A stretch of DNA of 43,704 bases from an uncultured Oscillospiraceae bacterium. GTDB lineage: Bacteria; Bacillota; Clostridia; Oscillospirales; Oscillospiraceae. Below are positions 40,346 to 43,704 of the stretch, in pieces. Where the stretch lies: positions 1 through 43,704 of the forward strand of contig CAJTYO010000019.1 in NCBI GenBank assembly GCA_910584045.1, in the 5' to 3' direction. The notes under the pieces were generated by a model that was not told the DNA's origin, made no database searches, and saw only the letters and a list, made by a program, of their open reading frames with translations. A program made the translations under genes and the position numbers. Position 1 is the first letter of the stretch. Each line of letters begins with the position of its first letter.

Positions 40346-43300
40346 GCGGGTATGCCGGGGGCTTACATTGTTGATCTCCGTTGTTCCGCCACTGTCGGAA
40401 AAGTTCTTGTTACAGCGGGAACAGCTCCAATATTCCTTGTTGCCTGTCTGGGTACAGGTTGCGTCCACGGCTTCATGGTGGGTCATGTTGTGCGTCAATG
40501 CGCTGCCGCTGGTAAAGGTGTCACTGTCATTGGTACTGACCTTGCCGCACTCGCAGCTTTTATAATAGGTTGCCGGATTTACGCAGTCAGCCGCAGATTT
40601 CAGGGCTTCCGGCTTGACCGTTTCCTGGTTATAGGCGTGGCTGGTTTCATCCGTTTTTCGATTGCATATTTCACACTCTTTCCAGTGGTTATTGTCATCA
40701 GTTACCCAATCACTAAAGCTGTGGGCTTCTTTTTCAAATTGATGATCGGTATTACTGCATCCGCTGATGCTGCATGGACGCCAATGCTGGGTGTCATTCG
40801 TTTCCCATCTGCTGGTGTCCTGGCCGTGGGCCGGGCCATAATTCGGTTTTCCGCCGCTGCCATTCTTCACAGTGGCACCCTGGCCGATCTCGATTTTATC
40901 GGTGGGGGATATGATCCCAGTGCCGCCCGTGCCGTTGCCCCAGCCCCCGCCAATATCCGGAGCCCCACTTGAGCCCCCGGTTGCGGTCACATCGCCGCCT
41001 GTGATGATAATATTGCCGCCGTTGCCGCCCTTGTCGCCCTGATACATATTGTTTAGAGCGCCACCGCCACCGATACCCGCGCCGCACTCGGTACTGGTTG
41101 CGGTTACGGTGCCGCCTGTAATGGTAATATCGCCGCCATCCCCGCCATACATAGCAGAATGCTCCGAACTCGAAACACCGCCACCGCCGATGCCCGCGCC
41201 ATACTTGCTCGTAGCCGTTACCTCGCCGTCGTTGATGGTGATCGTGCCGCCGCTACCCGTTCTACCGCCGCCGATGCCCGCGCCGGATTCGGTACTGGTT
41301 GCGGCTACGATGCCGCCTGTGATGGTGATCTTGCCGCCTGAGCCGCGATTATTACCACCGCCGATACCCGCGCCGTCTCCACCTTTTGCGGTCACGTTGC
41401 CGCCATAAATGGTGATTTCACCGCCATCCCCACTGCTGCCGCCGCCGATGCCTGCTCCATTGTGAACGCCATCTGCGGTTATGCTGCCGCCATAAATGGC
41501 GATTACACCGCCATCCCCACTGTCGCCGCCGCCGATGCCTGCTCCAGAGGTACCGCCGTTTGCGGTTATGCTGCCGCCATAAATGGCGATTACACCGCCA
41601 TCCCCACTGTCGCCGCCGCCGATGCCTGCTCCAGAGGTACCGCCGTTTGCGGTTATGCTGCCGCCATAGATGGTGATGGCACCGCCATCCCCCCTGTTGC
41701 CGCCGCCGATGCCTGCTCCAAAGGTACCGCCGGTTGCGGTTATGCTGCCGCCATAGATGGTGATGGCGCCGCCGGAAAATCCTTCATTGCTGCCAATACC
41801 TGCGCAATAGCCGGTCTTGTGGGTAGCGGTCAGCCTGCCCATGTCCTCACCTGTGGATTGAGCGTAAATTGTCAGGCTGTTGTCCCCGTTGACCGCGATA
41901 CCGTTTTCCACAGTTAGCACACAGTTGTTCGTCAAAATCAGGTGAACGTCCCCGGTGACGGTGATCTGGCTGGAAACAGTAACGTCACCGCTGACAACAT
42001 ACCAACGTTCCTGTGTTGCATCGCCCCAAGATATGGTGCCTGTGTTGACTGGAATATAGTCGGAGCGGGTTCCGTTTTCCCAATTTTGTTTGCTGTCATC
42101 CCAGGCCAGATAAGAAACCTCCGGCATACTCAGCTTGGTGCCTGTAATGGTTCCGTCTCCTTCAAAAAATATATCGCCGGTGATGGTACCCTCATTGTGT
42201 ATCGTTCCATTATTTTCAACAGTACCGTTGTTAGTAAGTTTACCGCTTGGTGAGATGGTCAATGTAGTTCCTTTGGGAATTGTCAGCTTTCCCCCGTATG
42301 AAACAGTAACATCTGTGGAAAGGGTTTGATCGCCATAAACCTTCCCCTCAGTGCCCAAGAAAATAATGCCGCCCCAATTTTCTTGATCGCTTGTATCACC
42401 AATGGGGTTTCCAGCCGAAGCCAAAATGACGGCTTTGCCATTTTCTCCAGTGGAGAAACTCCCGCTTCCGCTGGCATATCCACCGCCAATGCCCATACCA
42501 TTGCCACTGATGGCGGTTACAACACCACCTGTAATCACGACTGTACTGCTGGGTTTCATGTTCCCTCCGCCGATACCGGCACCTCTATAACCACCCTCGG
42601 CCTTCACAATACCGCCGTTGATGGTAATAGCGCCGACATTACCTCCGGGATTATTGCTGTCACCGTTCCAGTCGCCACCACCACCAATGCCAGCAGCACA
42701 ATAGCCACCCGCAGCGTTTATATCACCGCCATTGATCGTGATTGTACCAGAATTACTTCCCTGACCGCTGCCAATGCCGGCATAACTGCGCCCGCCTGTT
42801 GCGGACAACTTGCCAATCGCGCCGCTTGTTCCGTCCTGACCGTAGATGGTCAGGCTTCGGTTAGCATTGACGTTAATTCCCTCACTGGCGGTCAACTGGC
42901 AGCCATCGGCCAAAATTAGATGGACATCACTTCCGGTATTGATGCGGCTGTCAATTCTCACCGTACCATTCACCACATACCAACCGTTGCCCCATGTGGT
43001 GGTGGTGCTGTCTACCACGATGACGCCGTCTTGGGTCTTTTTATCGCCTTTTTCGTCCAAATACTCTACGCCGTCTACCGTACCCGCCAGCGGCGCAGGC
43101 AGCTCATTTTCAGTCTGCCCGTCCAGCGCCGCCAGCGCGTCCCGCGCCGCTTCAAGGCGGGCGGTGTCCAGCCGCAGGGCGTCCTCCTCGGACAGCTCCG
43201 CCCACGCCTCGCCAATGGCTTCAAGCTGGGCCTCCACCCCGGCCCGGTTTTCGGCGGTGATGTCCTCCGGGGCAGGGAGCGCGACAATCATGGCCTGCAC

Positions 43301-43704
43301 CCGCTGGAGGGCGGTCTGCTCCGCCGCTGTCACGGTCACGGAAATAACAGGCAGCTCCACTTCCCCGGCCACCTCGTAGGCGGCGGGGAGGACGGGCGTG
43401 TAGACATACTCGCCGGGGGCGTTCGGGGCAAACTCCGGCTGGGCCTCCCAGATCACGCCGGGGATGGTGACGGGCTGAATGTCCGGCTCCTGTTTCTCAG
43501 CCGGTTCCAACTCATTCTCCACCATTGCTTCAGTCAGGGGGGCAAACGGCTCCCCGGTGCTGTCAGACGGGAGCTGTTCATCCTCCGGCCCGTCAGTTTG
43601 GGGCTGGTCGTTCTCCTGTTCCAATCCCTCCGGGGGAGGGATTACCGCCGTGTCGTCCTCTATCACATAGGCCCAGGCGGTCAGGCTGTCCGGCAGAACC
43701 GGCT
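40310..43704 (-). CDS. Large glycine-rich beta-helical surface protein, 5' cut by window, 3' truncated
   Basis: The frame is open to the window edge (visible start ...PVLPDSLTAWAYVIEDD), so the signal peptide lies outside. Order from the visible start: Pro/Glu-rich acidic linker; VTVTAAEQTALQRVQAMIVALP helix-rich module; a repeated beta domain (DSTTTTWGNGWYVVNGTVRI, repeated later as TISWGDATQERWYVVSGDVTV); long Gly-rich repeats (TIYGGSITATGG..GAGIGGG) that would fold as a parallel beta helix; and Cys/His/Trp repeats (HWRPCSISGC, HWKECEICNR, YWSCSRCNK). The last residues (from ~40375 on) are read out of frame from the recombinase remnant, so the true C-terminus, including any wall anchor, is lost. 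Probably an adhesin; it may no longer be anchored. Confidence 0.85.
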   Translation of the reverse strand, partial: PVLPDSLTAWAYVIEDDTAVIPPPEGLEQENDQPQTDGPEDEQLPSDSTGEPFAPLTEAMVENELEPAEKQEPDIQPVTIPGVIWEAQPEFAPNAPGEYVYTPVLPAAYEVAGEVELPVISVTVTAAEQTALQRVQAMIVALPAPEDITAENRAGVEAQLEAIGEAWAELSEEDALRLDTARLEAARDALAALDGQTENELPAPLAGTVDGVEYLDEKGDKKTQDGVIVVDSTTTTWGNGWYVVNGTVRIDSRINTGSDVHLILADGCQLTASEGINVNANRSLTIYGQDGTSGAIGKLSATGGRSYAGIGSGQGSNSGTITINGGDINAAGGYCAAGIGGGGDWNGDSNNPGGNVGAITINGGIVKAEGGYRGAGIGGGNMKPSSTVVITGGVVTAISGNGMGIGGGYASGSGSFSTGENGKAVILASAGNPIGDTSDQENWGGIIFLGTEGKVYGDQTLSTDVTVSYGGKLTIPKGTTLTISPSGKLTNNGTVENNGTIHNEGTITGDIFFEGDGTITGTKLSMPEVSYLAWDDSKQNWENGTRSDYIPVNTGTISWGDATQERWYVVSGDVTVSSQITVTGDVHLILTNNCVLTVENGIAVNGDNSLTIYAQSTGEDMGRLTATHKTGYCAGIGSNEGFSGGAITIYGGSITATGGTFGAGIGGGNRGDGGAITIYGGSITANGGTSGAGIGGGDSGDGGVIAIYGGSITANGGTSGAGIGGGDSGDGGVIAIYGGSITADGVHNGAGIGGGSSGDGGEITIYGGNVTAKGGDGAGIGGGNNRGSGGKITITGGIVAATSTESGAGIGGGRTGSGGTITINDGEVTATSKYGAGIGGGGVSSSEHSAMYGGDGGDITITGGTVTATSTECGAGIGGGGALNNMYQGDKGGNGGNIIITGGDVTATGGSSGAPDIGGGWGNGTGGTGIISPTDKIEIGQGATVKNGSGGKPNYGPAHGQDTSRWETNDTQHWRPCSISGCSNTDHQFEKEAHSFSDWVTDDNNHWKECEICNRKTDETSHAYNQETVKPEALKSAADCVNPATYYKSCECGKVSTNDSDTFTSGSALTHNMTHHEAVDATCTQTGNKEYWSCSRCNKNFSDSGGTTEINNVSPRHTRITGVPLLSRTF
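41387..41821 (-). repeat. Five tandem 87-bp units in the adhesin gene
   Basis: Units begin at 41387, 41474, 41561, 41648 and 41735, each 87 bp and encoding 29 residues (pattern GAGIGGGDSGDGG.I.IYGGSITA.GGTS). The units at 41474 and 41561 are identical base for base; the others differ at a few sites. Recent duplication with potential for copy-number change by slippage or recombination. Confidence 0.9.

Noticed and set aside
41387..41821. Regular 87-bp repeats as a possible CRISPR array
   Set aside because: The units are contiguous coding repeats in frame with a Gly-rich protein, with no unique spacers and no cas genes.

Overview
The window reads as chromosomal DNA of a motile, Gram-positive-type anaerobe of the class Clostridia, most like the gut Oscillospiraceae. 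The reasons are a flagellin gene, SLH-domain and dockerin-type surface proteins, the MEP isoprenoid pathway, strong GGAGG ribosome binding sites, a G+C-rich core and several AT-richer mobile-element patches. The genus is inference; no rRNA is present.

Left end (1-5.3 kb, + strand): the 3' part of a flagellin gene, a cluster of hairpins, a small membrane-anchored protein, then three tandem secreted proteins that share one domain and differ in their C-terminal or N-terminal additions. A strong terminator closes the block. Then (5.3-7.4 kb) comes an AT-rich integration module: an excisionase-like gene with its own promoter, a 22-bp-period repeat array and a leader terminator, then a tyrosine integrase, ending beside the 3' end of a tRNA-Val(GAC) gene on the - strand.

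7.5-13.3 kb (+): a stalk protein with a decayed NodB-like domain, an OmpR-type response regulator, a sensor kinase separated from it by a 545-bp hairpin-rich gap, an HtrA-type membrane serine protease and a DUF5655 protein: an envelope-stress type cluster. 13.3-20.6 kb (-): a four-gene operon in which every junction is a 4-nt overlap: a 1636-residue secreted M60-like (mucin-type) peptidase with a dockerin, a three-SLH surface protein with a cohesin-like N-terminus, a conserved hypothetical, and a lipoprotein-type DNA/RNA nuclease that seems to start at AUA. Two hybrid sensor kinases follow on the + strand (20.9-26.3 kb), separated by a 179-bp MITE-like element.

26.6-35.4 kb (-): the conserved cell-envelope/translation operon pyrH-frr-uppS-cdsA-(GNAT)-dxr-(TIM barrel)-rseP-ispG, followed by a Gfo/Idh/MocA oxidoreductase. 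It supplies UMP kinase, ribosome recycling, undecaprenyl carrier, CDP-diacylglycerol, a site-2 protease and two MEP enzymes.

Right end (35.4-43.7 kb): a graveyard of mobile DNA (IS5-like and IS1-like fragments, a frameshifted ICE-type protein, a RepA_N-like stub, a headless large serine recombinase) around one intact large gene, an HD-domain protein with a C-terminal RyR-like domain. A glycine-rich beta-helical surface protein, cut at its 3' end by the recombinase remnant, runs off the window. The most unusual items are the cohesin/dockerin M60 operon, the AUA start, the HD-RyR gene and the flagellin-linked paralog cluster. All domain calls were made by eye.
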